A DNA stretch of 64,000 nt from Sphingomonas tagetis (GTDB taxonomy: Bacteria; Pseudomonadota; Alphaproteobacteria; Sphingomonadales; Sphingomonadaceae), in contig NZ_JAMLDX010000010.1 of the NCBI RefSeq assembly GCF_024211275.1, positions 62,001 to 126,000 of the forward strand. Direction: 5' to 3'. Positions 54,334 to 62,487 of this stretch are shown piece after piece. The notes below the pieces were generated by a model. It was not told the origin of the DNA, searched no databases, and was given only the letters and a program-made list of their open reading frames with translations. Positions within the stretch are counted from its first letter, which is position 1, and each line of letters begins with the position of its first letter. The position numbers and the translations under genes were made by a program.

Positions 54334-55425
54334 GTGACCCTGCCAGCCGTCCGCAAGATCATCCACATCGACATGGACGCGTTCTTCGCGTCGGTCGAGC
54401 AGCGCGACAATCCCGATCTGCGGGGCAAGCCAGTCGCGGTGGGTTACGCCGGCCCGCGTGGCGTGGTCGCTGCGGCGAGTTATGAGGCGCGGGCATTTGG
54501 CGTCCGGTCGGCGCTGCCGTCCGTGACCGCGTTGCGCCGGTGCCCGGATTTGATATTCGTTCCTCCAAGGTTCGACGTCTACCGCTCGGTGTCAGCTCAG
54601 ATCCACGCGATCTTCGCCGACTATACCGACCTCATCCAGCCGCTCTCGCTCGATGAAGCGTATCTCGATGTAACGGCCAACCGGCGCGGCATCGAGACGG
54701 CCTGGGCCACCGCGAAGGAAATCAGAGCACGCATCCTGGAGGAAACCAGCCTCACCGCGTCGGCTGGAATTTCCTACAACAAGTTTCTCGCCAAGCTCGC
54801 GTCCGACCATCGCAAGCCCAACGGTCAAATCGCGGTGACGCCCGGCATGGGATCTGATTGGGTTGAGGTCCTGCCGGTCGCCCGATTTCACGGCGTGGGT
54901 CCGGTGACCGCGGCCAAGATGAAGCGGCTCGGAATCGAAACCGGCGCGGACCTCAAGGCCCGGTCGATCGAGTTCCTCGTCGCAAATTTCGGGAGCTCGG
55001 CCGAGTGGTATTACGGCACCGCGAGGGCGCAGGACGATCGCCCCGTCAATCCCAATCGCGAGCGCAAGTCGTCTGGATCGGAAACCACGTTCGATCGCGA
55101 TCTCATCGCGCCTGAGGAGATCGAGGCGGGTGTCCTGCGCATGGCGGACGACGTGGCGAACTGGTGCGACAAGCGGCAGATGTTCGGCCGGACGGTGACG
55201 GTGAAAGCGAAGTTCGCGGATTTCCGGCAAGTGACACGAAGCCGTACAGCCGCGCAGCCGATCTGCGAGCGGGATCTGCTGAGGCAGACAAGCCTCGATC
55301 TCGTCCGCTCGCTTTATCCGCTGACCCTTGGCATCCGGCTGGTTGGTGTCACGGTTTCCAACTTTGCAACGACGGAAGGCGAAAGCGCGATGCCGCTGTT
55401 CGATTCTGAACCGGTCGGTCGCTAA
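54334..55425 (+). CDS. dinB: DNA polymerase IV (Y family) DinB
   Basis: The 363-residue protein starts with GTG at 54334. Catalytic carboxylates are Asp13 in HIDMDAFFASVEQ and Asp107-Glu108 in PLSLDEAYLDV. It has the steric region SYEARAFGVRSALP, the helix-hairpin-helix FHGVGPVTAAKMKRLGIE and a little-finger domain. The C-terminal MPLFDSEP resembles a beta-clamp-binding motif. It performs translesion synthesis. A LexA box lies just upstream. Confidence 0.95.
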   Translation: MTLPAVRKIIHIDMDAFFASVEQRDNPDLRGKPVAVGYAGPRGVVAAASYEARAFGVRSALPSVTALRRCPDLIFVPPRFDVYRSVSAQIHAIFADYTDLIQPLSLDEAYLDVTANRRGIETAWATAKEIRARILEETSLTASAGISYNKFLAKLASDHRKPNGQIAVTPGMGSDWVEVLPVARFHGVGPVTAAKMKRLGIETGADLKARSIEFLVANFGSSAEWYYGTARAQDDRPVNPNRERKSSGSETTFDRDLIAPEEIEAGVLRMADDVANWCDKRQMFGRTVTVKAKFADFRQVTRSRTAAQPICERDLLRQTSLDLVRSLYPLTLGIRLVGVTVSNFATTEGESAMPLFDSEPVGR

Positions 55426-55468
55426 CGGACGGCTTGCGCGCGACGTGGCGCGTATGCTTATCGGCGGC

Positions 55469-55699
55469 ATGATCGCCAGCAAGCTGCAGGACCTCGTTAT
55501 TGTCGCGCTGATGCGCAAGTCAGGCGGGACGCAACGCCGCTGGCGTGCGGTGCTTGGGCCAATCAAGGTTCATGATCCCAGAACCCATGCGCACTGTAAC
55601 TGGTCGGTCGCACCGTCCGGAACTTCGCGTGAAATTGGTGAGGTTGAACGCTTGCTCGACATCATCCGGCTCGAGCATCCGATCGTGTCCGACCGTTAG
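55469..55699 (+). CDS. Small protein of unknown function downstream of dinB
   Basis: Seventy-six residues from the ATG at 55469; 55454 is an alternative. MIASKLQDLVIVALMRKSGG, TQRRWRAVLGPIKVHDPRTH and CNWSVAPSGTSREIGEVERL read as a compact soluble protein. It starts 43 bases after dinB and overlaps the 3' end of the convergent alkB gene by 38 bases. It may be co-transcribed with dinB. No family is named with confidence. Confidence 0.6.
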   Translation: MIASKLQDLVIVALMRKSGGTQRRWRAVLGPIKVHDPRTHAHCNWSVAPSGTSREIGEVERLLDIIRLEHPIVSDR

Positions 55700-56285
55700 C
55701 GAATGCTGCTCGACCGCCTGCACCTCGCGCGAGGCTGCGGAAGGTGATGGACCAGCGGGTGGCCTGCATCCCGGCGATGCTGTGCTCCCAGTCGTGTCGC
55801 ATTTCGCCGGTCAGGTGATAAATCGAGCGAGTGCCAAGCGGGACCGAGCGTCGCTCGAATTTCGTTCCGGCGCGGCGCCGGAACCGCATTGCGGCGGACT
55901 CGCCAAGCGATATCCCGATCACGTGCTCGAATGCCGGGCGATCGCGATGCCAGCCGATGCCGGCCCCCGGATCGTAGCGGATCAACAAGGCCTGGACGAG
56001 TTCGTCCGGCTCAAGGCCCGCGAAGGCCGCGGCACGGTCACGTATCGGCAAAAGCCAGCCCGGCATCGGCCGAGTGGGCTCAAGCCTGCCGGACGTGAAG
56101 TCATAGCTCCAGCCAAAAGAGCGGGTCAGGCGTTTGCCGGTCCATTGCTGGAACTGGAATGGCGTGAGCTCCACGCTGTTAATGCGCGCGACGAGCTCTG
56201 TAGCCTCCGCTTCCGACAGAAAGTCGTCGCGATACGTCAGGCCTGGCCGCACCGGCTCGCTGAACAGGTTCGGTTCGAAGATCAT
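55662..56285 (-). CDS. alkB: 2-oxoglutarate/Fe(II)-dependent DNA repair dioxygenase AlkB
   Basis: The 207-residue protein has the AlkB iron site: His113 and Asp115 in GIGWHRDRPAFEHV, and His168 in RHDWEHSI. The oxoglutarate arginines are in RWSITFRSL. It repairs alkylated bases by oxidative demethylation. It lies 13 bases after the unknown gene at 56299, in line with the degenerate SRAP gene and the LexA box at 57251, so it is probably SOS-induced as the third gene. Confidence 0.9.
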   Translation of the reverse strand: MIFEPNLFSEPVRPGLTYRDDFLSEAEATELVARINSVELTPFQFQQWTGKRLTRSFGWSYDFTSGRLEPTRPMPGWLLPIRDRAAAFAGLEPDELVQALLIRYDPGAGIGWHRDRPAFEHVIGISLGESAAMRFRRRAGTKFERRSVPLGTRSIYHLTGEMRHDWEHSIAGMQATRWSITFRSLARGAGGRAAFANGRTRSDARAG

Positions 56286-56298
56286 CGCCTGACGCGCG

Positions 56299-56718
56299 TC
56301 ACCACGGCAGCCCCTCGATGGAGAGCATCAGTTCCTGGAACCCTGCTGGATCGAAGCCCATCCGTCCGTCGCAATCAGTGAGCGGCATTCGCGCTGTTGC
56401 CTCAAAGAGAATCCGGGCCGCGACATCATGGTGTGCGTCGTGCGCAGCTTGCCAGTGCGTCGAAGCGCTCAATCTTGCGAAAAGCGCAGCGGCTGCGTTG
56501 CCTGGATCGCCCGGGACAGCATCCTTCGCATAGCCTTCCAGCGCGGCGAGCTCGAGGGCTACCTGACCGCGGTGATGCGACGGCAGCAACGCCAGCGCGT
56601 CGCCCGCCGCTTCGATCTGCGCAGCGGTGAGCACGACCTGATTGAGCCGAGCCATGCCATCGCCGCCCTCGATGACCCGGTGCGGCGCGTTTGGCGAGGT
56701 GAGTTGCATCTCGTCCAT
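56299..56718 (-). CDS. Unknown protein in the SRAP-alkB operon
   Basis: The ATG at 56718 lies one base after the stop of the SRAP-like gene, so coupling decides the start; an internal ATG at 56655 is possible. The protein is about 139 residues, mostly helical, with LNQVVLTAAQIEAAGDALAL, HHRGQVALELAALEGYAKDA and the C-terminal LTDCDGRMGFDPAGFQELML. I recognise no family. Its position between an SRAP-like gene and alkB under a LexA box suggests a DNA-damage role. Confidence 0.65.
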   Translation of the reverse strand: MDEMQLTSPNAPHRVIEGGDGMARLNQVVLTAAQIEAAGDALALLPSHHRGQVALELAALEGYAKDAVPGDPGNAAAALFARLSASTHWQAAHDAHHDVAARILFEATARMPLTDCDGRMGFDPAGFQELMLSIEGLPW

Positions 56719-56719
56719 C

Positions 56720-57244
56720 CTAGAGATCCAGTGCAATCTGGCGATCGATCGCCTGCCGTGGCGCGATCTCCTCCACCCGAAAACTCCGCGCAGGCAGCGG
56801 CTGCAGGAGCTCGTGCTCGGGCACCGTCAGATCCAGCCAAGCCTTGTTCTGGCGGCGCAGAAGCACGGCACCCTGCCGTTCCTGATAGACCATGACATCG
56901 AGACTGGCTTCGATGGTGATGACCGCATAGCTGAGCGGCCAGTCGGCTTCGGCGGGACGCCATGTGCCCGCGAGGTAGAAGAAATTACCGTCATCGAGGC
57001 TGACCCGAAACCGGCGTTCGCCGTTGCGGACATGGAATTCGCTTGCCGGCACCAGGCACCGCATCAGCGGGAACGTCTTGCCTTCCGAGCGAATGAACTT
57101 GAACGGCTTCCCCTCGCGCTCGAGCGGCGGAAGGCCCCACGCAGCTTCGACCATTTCGATCTCTTGCGCGTTGTCGGGATTGCGCCGGATGATGGCGCGT
57201 CGGCTACCAAGGGCCGCATCCGACTCGAAGGGACTGGCTTGCAT
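56720..57244 (-). CDS. Degenerate SRAP-domain protein (YedK/HMCES-like, lacks Cys2)
   Basis: About 174 residues from the ATG at 57244; 57256 and 57280 are alternatives but overlap the LexA box. The SRAP core is visible in VEAAWGLPPLEREGKPFKFI, MRCLVPASEFHVR, FFYLAGTWRP and SYAVITIEAS. The N-terminal M-C start that supplies the DNA-crosslinking Cys2 is absent. The usual H-x-R-M-P segment reads YQERQGAVLL, without its His. It therefore cannot act as a standard abasic-site crosslinker. It is divergent from an intact SRAP gene. Confidence 0.78.
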   Translation of the reverse strand: MQASPFESDAALGSRRAIIRRNPDNAQEIEMVEAAWGLPPLEREGKPFKFIRSEGKTFPLMRCLVPASEFHVRNGERRFRVSLDDGNFFYLAGTWRPAEADWPLSYAVITIEASLDVMVYQERQGAVLLRRQNKAWLDLTVPEHELLQPLPARSFRVEEIAPRQAIDRQIALDL

Positions 57245-57250
57245 GAATGA

Positions 57251-57265
57251 GAACATAGTGCGAAC
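57251..57265. promoter_or_regulatory. LexA box between divergent SRAP genes
   Basis: GAACATAGTGCGAAC fits GAAC-N7-GAAC, the complement of GTTC-N7-GTTC. It lies 29 bases before the plus-strand SRAP start (57295) and 6 bases before the 57244 start on the other strand, so one LexA dimer could repress both directions. Confidence 0.88.
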
Positions 57266-57294
57266 AACGTTCGGGTGCAAACTGGAGCAGCTTC

Positions 57295-57921
57295 GTGTGC
57301 AATGACTATCGGCTCGAGGTCGATATCGCCTCGATCATGGAGGATTTCGACGACCTCAAGATCCGGATCGACACGCCCGAAGGGCGTCCCAATGTCGCGG
57401 CACGCGAAGACATCAAGATCACCGACGTCGCACCGATCGTGCGGAGCCTCGAGGGCGTGCGCGGCGCTGGCGAGCTGGTCAACCGGCGCTGGAGCTGGCC
57501 CGCGCCAACCGGCAAGCCCGTGTATAATTTCCGCTCCGAGGGACGCGAGTTCGGGTCGCATCGCTGCCTGATCCTGGCCGACGGATTTTACGAGTTCACC
57601 GATTCCGACGACCCGGGACAGAAGCGGCTCAACAAATGGCTGTTCACGATGAAAGACCATCGCTGGTTCGCGATCGCCGGCATCTGGCGAGCGCATGAAA
57701 AGGTAGGGGAGGCGTTCACGATGCTGACCGCGGATGCCGGGCCTGACATCGCACCCTATCATCACCGCCAGATCATTCCGCTGGCACGCGATCAATGGGC
57801 CGACTGGCTAGACCTCGATGTGCCGGCCGAGAATGTGCTCAAGATCCTGCCCGAAGGCACGCTGATCCCGGAGCAGGTCTATGGCGCGCCGCCCGGCAGC
57901 GTGCAGCCGGCGCTGTTGTAA
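57295..57921 (+). CDS. SOS response-associated peptidase (SRAP, YedK/HMCES family)
   Basis: The 208-residue protein starts with GTG at 57295 and reads MCNDYRLEVD, so Cys2 is present after Met removal. Other family marks are WSWPAPTGKPVYNFRSEGRE, RCLILADGFYEF, FAIAGIWRAHE and YHHRQIIPLARDQW with the catalytic His. SRAP proteins form a crosslink to abasic sites in single-stranded DNA. The stop overlaps the DUF1810 start by one base. Confidence 0.92.
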   Translation: MCNDYRLEVDIASIMEDFDDLKIRIDTPEGRPNVAAREDIKITDVAPIVRSLEGVRGAGELVNRRWSWPAPTGKPVYNFRSEGREFGSHRCLILADGFYEFTDSDDPGQKRLNKWLFTMKDHRWFAIAGIWRAHEKVGEAFTMLTADAGPDIAPYHHRQIIPLARDQWADWLDLDVPAENVLKILPEGTLIPEQVYGAPPGSVQPALL

Positions 57922-58370
57922 TGATCGCATTCCCGCTCGAACGCTTCGTTGAAGCGCAGGCCGACAGCTATGCGACCGCGCTTGCCGAAATCCGGCGAGG
58001 GGCCAAGCGCTCGCACTGGATGTGGTTCATCTTCCCGCAGCTCACCGGGCTGGGCCGCAGCGCGACAGCGCGGTTCTATGGGATCAGCTCGCTGGATGAG
58101 GCGCGGGCCTATCTCAAGCATGCGGTGCTCGGTGCCCGCTACCTCGAATGCGTCGGTGCGCTGCAGGACCTGCGAACGAGCGATCCGATCAAGGTGTTCG
58201 GCGAGACCGACGCGATCAAGCTGCGCTCCTCGCTGACACTGTTCCAGGCGGCGCAGCCAATGCTGCTATTCGGCGCGGCGATCGACCGCTGGTTTGCGGG
58301 GGTCGAGGATGCCGAGACGCTGCGACTGCTGAGCGGCCAGCTTAGCGAAGGATCAGCATCGTCTCGTTGA
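57921..58370 (+). CDS. DUF1810 family protein
   Basis: The 149-residue protein begins MIAFPLERFVEAQADSYATA and contains the family signature RSHWMWFIFPQLTGLGRS, then YGISSLDEARAYL and IKLRSSLTLFQAA. The ATG shares one base with the SRAP stop, so it is co-expressed and likely LexA-controlled. The biochemical role of DUF1810 is not known to me. Its end overlaps a small convergent gene. Confidence 0.88.
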   Translation: MIAFPLERFVEAQADSYATALAEIRRGAKRSHWMWFIFPQLTGLGRSATARFYGISSLDEARAYLKHAVLGARYLECVGALQDLRTSDPIKVFGETDAIKLRSSLTLFQAAQPMLLFGAAIDRWFAGVEDAETLRLLSGQLSEGSASSR

Positions 58371-58524
58371 GGCTACCGGGCAATGCGCTGGCCCGAAGGG
58401 CCGCCTCGGCAAGGTGGCGCTGGCGCAACGAGCGGTCGGTCACCGTTGCGGCAAGATCGCGGGCCAGCGCTGCGCGGCAGCGTTGCTCGCGTTCGCGCGC
58501 GAATAACAGGGTTCGATCAGCCAC
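58342..58524 (-). CDS. Small helical protein (60 residues)
   Basis: Starts with GTG at 58524 after AGAGGA. It reads MADRTLLFAREREQRCRAAL, ARDLAATVTDRSLRQRHLAE and ends NETMLILR. The pattern of two Arg/Glu-rich helices with A-x-x-A spacing resembles the 56-residue protein at 43630. It overlaps the DUF1810 gene end by 29 bases. The function is unknown. Confidence 0.6.
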   Translation of the reverse strand: MADRTLLFAREREQRCRAALARDLAATVTDRSLRQRHLAEAALRASALPGSLNETMLILR

Positions 58525-58581
58525 TAGCCGTTCCTCTCCGGGAGGGCAGAACGGCCTGATCGCCAAAAGGATGCGTTCTGT

Positions 58582-59871
58582 TCAGACCGTCCAGGCGGCC
58601 AGATCGTCCTGTTGGCCGATGAGCGCGAGTCCGTGCGCGATCGAGGTCAGCTCGCCCCCGCCGGCGATGCGGCCTTCACCGAAGCGCGCTTCGAACAGCT
58701 GGCGGATGCGCGGCGTGAGCGATGTGCCGCCGGTCAGGAACACGCGGTCGATTGCGGCCGCTTCCAGCCCCGAAATGGTGAGGGCGTGATCGACCGCGGC
58801 CTCGATCCGGACGATGTCCGGCTCGATCCAGCTTTCGAAGTCGGCGCGGCTGACATCGGCCTCGATCAGCAAATTCTCGCTCTCGAAGTGGAAGTGCGCG
58901 TGGCTGTCGCTCGACAGGGCGCGCTTGAGCGTGCCCACCGCGTCGTACAGCTGATAGCCAAGCTCCCCTTCGATGATGGCGATCATGCGGCTGATCGCCG
59001 CCGGATCGAGCGCGGCGCGGCGCAGTTTCTCGAGATCGGCAAGCGTGCGGCGGTTGCGCATGAGCGCGAGCCGTGACCAGTCGGAGAAATCGGTGAACCA
59101 GCCGCCCGGGATATCGAGCAGCTTGTCGAACGAGCGATATCGTCCGCCCTTGCCGAGCATCGGCAGTACGAGATGCTCGACGATCCGCTGGTCGAAGCGA
59201 TCACCGGCGATGCCGACGCCGGCATGCGCCAGCGGCGTGCATCGCGGCGTGGTGCCCGGTGCAGCGATGTGCACGATCGAGAAGTCGCTGGTGCCGCCGC
59301 CAAAATCGGCGACCAATACGGTCGCCGGTGCGTCCAGCCGTGCGGCATAGCTATAGGCCGCGCCCAGCGGTTCGTAGACATAGTGGATCTCGGCCCCGAG
59401 CGCCTCGAACATCGCGTCATAGCGCTGGCGCGCCAATGTCTCGTCCGGGCGGTGTCCGGCGAACTCGACCGGCCGGCCGACGATGAGGCGAGCGCCTCTG
59501 GCATCGAGCGCACCACGCGCATGACTTGCCATCTGCGACAGGAACAGCTTGCCGATCTGCTCAAAGCGGTAGCGGCGCTCGAAAACGAAGGCGTGCTCGA
59601 AGCTGGCAGCGGCGGCGACCGACTTGAACGATTGCAGGAAGCGGCTGCCTTCGGGAAACTCGAGATACTCTGTGATCGCCCAGGGGCCGGCCGCGACGCC
59701 GAGACCGCCGGGCTTTGCAGCATCCTCCCAGAAACACAGCGCCGAGCGGAACACCGGGTCCGTGCCCGCGGGGCCGTCAAGCTCGACCAGGTCGCAATGG
59801 TCACCATGCGCGCGCGCCACCACCGAGTTGGTGGTGCCGAAGTCGAATCCGATGGTGAGCGGGGCGGTCAT
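58582..59871 (-). CDS. Hsp70-family protein YegD-like
   Basis: The 429-residue protein is an Hsp70-type ATPase. It starts TIGFDFGTTNSVVARAHG and has VADFGGGTSDFSIVHI in the phosphate-2 loop and VFLTGGTSLTPRIRQLF in the adenosine loop. It is shorter than DnaK (no substrate-binding lid), as in YegD. It probably works as a specialised chaperone. It is divergent from imuA with a 113-base spacer. Confidence 0.92.
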   Translation of the reverse strand: MTAPLTIGFDFGTTNSVVARAHGDHCDLVELDGPAGTDPVFRSALCFWEDAAKPGGLGVAAGPWAITEYLEFPEGSRFLQSFKSVAAAASFEHAFVFERRYRFEQIGKLFLSQMASHARGALDARGARLIVGRPVEFAGHRPDETLARQRYDAMFEALGAEIHYVYEPLGAAYSYAARLDAPATVLVADFGGGTSDFSIVHIAAPGTTPRCTPLAHAGVGIAGDRFDQRIVEHLVLPMLGKGGRYRSFDKLLDIPGGWFTDFSDWSRLALMRNRRTLADLEKLRRAALDPAAISRMIAIIEGELGYQLYDAVGTLKRALSSDSHAHFHFESENLLIEADVSRADFESWIEPDIVRIEAAVDHALTISGLEAAAIDRVFLTGGTSLTPRIRQLFEARFGEGRIAGGGELTSIAHGLALIGQQDDLAAWTV

Positions 59872-59950
59872 GGTCGCGGCGCCCTACAATGCGACAGGCC
59901 GGCGGTCACCCGCCACGATTCAACGGCTTGACGAATCTCGCGGCGAGGCG

Positions 59951-59965
59951 GAACATTATAGGAAC
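59951..59965 (+). promoter_or_regulatory. LexA box upstream of imuA
   Basis: GAACATTATAGGAAC is a perfect GAAC-N7-GAAC LexA site 19 bases before the imuA start at 59985, as expected for the SOS-induced imuA-imuB-dnaE2 operon. Confidence 0.92.
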
Positions 59966-59984
59966 ATTTGAGTCGTTATTCCCT

Positions 59985-60761
59985 ATGCTTGCCGCCGCCA
60001 CCCTTGCCGATGCTGATCGTCTGCGCCTGCTCGCCGAGCTGCGTGCGCAGGTCGATGCACCCGCGTCGCGGCACGCCCAGGTGCTGCCATTTGGCATCGA
60101 CGCGCTCGATGCGCGGCTGGCGGGCGGCGGCCTCGCTGCGGCGACGCTTCATGAGATCAGCGCCGGCTCTCCCACGCTTGGCGACGATGCCGCAGCGACC
60201 TTGTTCGTCGCGGGCATCGCGGCGCGATTCGCCGAGCGGCCGGGTGGTATGGTCGTGTGGGCGATCACGCGGCTCGATCTCTATGCGCCCGGGCTCGAAC
60301 AGGCCGGGTTGAGTCCCGATCGTCTGCTCTATGTCGAGGCGCGCGACGATGTCATGGCTCTGGCGCTGGCTGAGGACGCGTTGCGCGATGGCAGCTTCGC
60401 GGCGGTGATCGCCGAGGTGAAGGTCGCCGACCAGACCGCGACCCGCCGGCTCCAGCTTGCTGCCTGTGATGGCGCGACCCCGATGCTGCTACTGCGGCGC
60501 TGGCGCAAGACCGCGCGCGATCCGCTCGATCAACCCTCGACCGCGATGACGCGCTGGCGGATCGGCTGCGCGCCATCGGTGCGGCTGCCGCATCCCGGCG
60601 TCGGCCGTGCCTGCTGGTCGGTCGAGTTGACCCGCCAGCGTGGCGGCAATCCCTTTTCTCTTTTGCTCGAGGCTTGCGATGACACGGGTCGCCTCGCTCT
60701 ACCTGCCGCAGCTCCCGATCGAGCGTTTGCGGCGGGCAGAGCGGCCAGCCAGGCCGCCTGA
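59985..60761 (+). CDS. imuA: ImuA, RecA-like mutasome component
   Basis: The 258-residue protein begins MLAAATLADADRLRLLAELR and has a RecA-like fold: VLPFGIDALDARLAGGGLAA, ATLHEISAGSP and VVWAITRLDLYAPGL. It is a partner of ImuB and DnaE2 in error-prone repair. The LexA box 19 bases upstream fixes the start at 59985, not 59889. It overlaps imuB by 83 bases. Confidence 0.9.
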   Translation: MLAAATLADADRLRLLAELRAQVDAPASRHAQVLPFGIDALDARLAGGGLAAATLHEISAGSPTLGDDAAATLFVAGIAARFAERPGGMVVWAITRLDLYAPGLEQAGLSPDRLLYVEARDDVMALALAEDALRDGSFAAVIAEVKVADQTATRRLQLAACDGATPMLLLRRWRKTARDPLDQPSTAMTRWRIGCAPSVRLPHPGVGRACWSVELTRQRGGNPFSLLLEACDDTGRLALPAAAPDRAFAAGRAASQAA

Positions 60762-62487
60762 GCAGCGCGCCGTAAGAGCGGCGCTGCCCGAGCCGATTGA
60801 CGACGATCCCGGTGCCTGCTCGGTGCCGCGCGGCGGCGGCTGGCGGCCGGGCGCGCGCTGGGCGGGGGACGGCGCGCTGGAGAAGGTCGAGCTTGCCGAG
60901 CGCATCGCGGCGATGCCGGCGCATCAGCGCCCGCCAACGCGCGAAATGGGTCGGCGCTCGGAAGCTGCGGAGCATCCGTTCAAGGCGATGCGCCCCGACG
61001 AGGGTGCGCCTGGGAATGTCGCGATGCGGCTGGCGGTCACGCAGGCCGTTGCTCGTCCGACAGTTCTAATCGAGCGCACTGGCCAGCGTGAGGTGATCAC
61101 ATCGGCCTGTCCGCACGCCCGCTCGCTCGGCCTGGTGCCCGGCATGGCCGCGGCGCATGCCCGTGCACTGGTTGGCGATCTCGACGTGCGTGATGCCGAG
61201 CGCGATGCCGATCGGGCCTGGATTGATCGACTGGCGCTGCACGCGGTCCGCTACTGGACACCGGGTGCCAGCGTCAGCGGTGATGATGGACTGTGGCTGG
61301 ACCTCACTGGCACGGCGCATCTGTTCGGCGGCGAGGAGCGGTTCTGCCGCAAGCTGCTGCGGTTCCTGGGGCGGCTCGGGTTCACGGCCAATGTCGCGGT
61401 GGCGGGCACGATGGGCGCGGCGCATGCCCTTGCACGCTATGGCGGCGGCAGAATCGCGTTGCTAGCTCCGGGCCGCGAGGCCGAACGGCTGGCAATGTTG
61501 CCGATCGCCGCGCTGCGGCTGGAGCATGCCGCGCTGGTGGCCGCGGGCCGGTTCGGCCTCGAGCGGATCGGCGACCTCTATCCGATGCCGCGGGGTCCGC
61601 TCGCGCGACGGCTGGGCATGTCGACCGTTACACGGCTCGACCAGGTGCTCGGCCGCGCCGCCGAGCCGTTGGTCCCGGTCGTGCCGTTCGAGGCGCCCGA
61701 GGTGACGCGCCGGCTGCTTGAGCCGATCGGCACGCCCGAGAGCATCGCGCAGGTGATCGCCGACCTGATCGGGGATCTTGTGCCGCTGTTGCAGCAACGC
61801 GGCCTTGGCGTGCGCAGCGCGGTGCTAACTGCCGTTCGCGTGGACGCCGAACAACAGCGGATCGCGATCGGGGCATCGCGCGCGACGCGCGATGCTCGCC
61901 ATCTCGCCCGCATGTTCGCGCTGAGGATGGACCGCATCGACCCCGGGCTCGGCATTGAGGAGATGCGGCTGGTGGTGACGCGCAGCGAGCCACTCGGAGC
62001 GACCGCTGCGGCGACCTTGCTGCCTGCCTCCGGCCACGAGGTCGATCTCGCGCCCGCAATCGACCAGCTTGCCGGGCGGGCCGGTGAGGCCGGCGTGTTC
62101 CGGCTGGCGTGCGAGGAGAGCGATGTGCCCGAGCGCGCGGTGCGCCGGCTCGCGCCGCTAGGCGTTCCGCAGGGATGGCCGAAATGGCAACGGCCCGCCC
62201 GCATGCTGCGTCGCCCCGAAATGCTGACGCATGTCGTCGCGCTGCTGCCCGATCATGCGCCGCGCCGGTTCATTTGGCGCGGCAAGCCCTATCAGGTGGT
62301 CGCTGGCGATGGCCCTGAGCGCATCCATGGCGAATGGTGGCGGCGCGACAGCGAACTCTGGGCGGTGCGCGACTATTTTCGGGTGGAGGTCGAGGGCGGC
62401 GAGCGCTTCTGGCTGTTCCGGCGCGGCGACGGCGTCGAGCCCGAGACTGGTGACCTCTCCTGGTACGTCCATGGGCTGTTTGGCTGA
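60679..62487 (+). CDS. imuB: ImuB, inactive Y-family polymerase of the mutasome
   Basis: The ATG at 60679 gives 602 residues. The first palm motif reads SLYLPQLPIERL in place of the catalytic H-I-D-M-D, so the polymerase is inactive, as known for ImuB. An unusually long Arg/Pro/Glu-rich insert (about residues 22-112) precedes RPTVLIERTG. The Y-family body follows (ALGLVPGMAA-like GLVPGMAAAHARAL, LDLTGTAHLFGG), and a C-terminal DUF6504-type domain has RRFIWRGKPYQVVAGDGPER. It bridges DnaE2 and the clamp. Confidence 0.9.
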   Translation: MTRVASLYLPQLPIERLRRAERPARPPEQRAVRAALPEPIDDDPGACSVPRGGGWRPGARWAGDGALEKVELAERIAAMPAHQRPPTREMGRRSEAAEHPFKAMRPDEGAPGNVAMRLAVTQAVARPTVLIERTGQREVITSACPHARSLGLVPGMAAAHARALVGDLDVRDAERDADRAWIDRLALHAVRYWTPGASVSGDDGLWLDLTGTAHLFGGEERFCRKLLRFLGRLGFTANVAVAGTMGAAHALARYGGGRIALLAPGREAERLAMLPIAALRLEHAALVAAGRFGLERIGDLYPMPRGPLARRLGMSTVTRLDQVLGRAAEPLVPVVPFEAPEVTRRLLEPIGTPESIAQVIADLIGDLVPLLQQRGLGVRSAVLTAVRVDAEQQRIAIGASRATRDARHLARMFALRMDRIDPGLGIEEMRLVVTRSEPLGATAAATLLPASGHEVDLAPAIDQLAGRAGEAGVFRLACEESDVPERAVRRLAPLGVPQGWPKWQRPARMLRRPEMLTHVVALLPDHAPRRFIWRGKPYQVVAGDGPERIHGEWWRRDSELWAVRDYFRVEVEGGERFWLFRRGDGVEPETGDLSWYVHGLFG

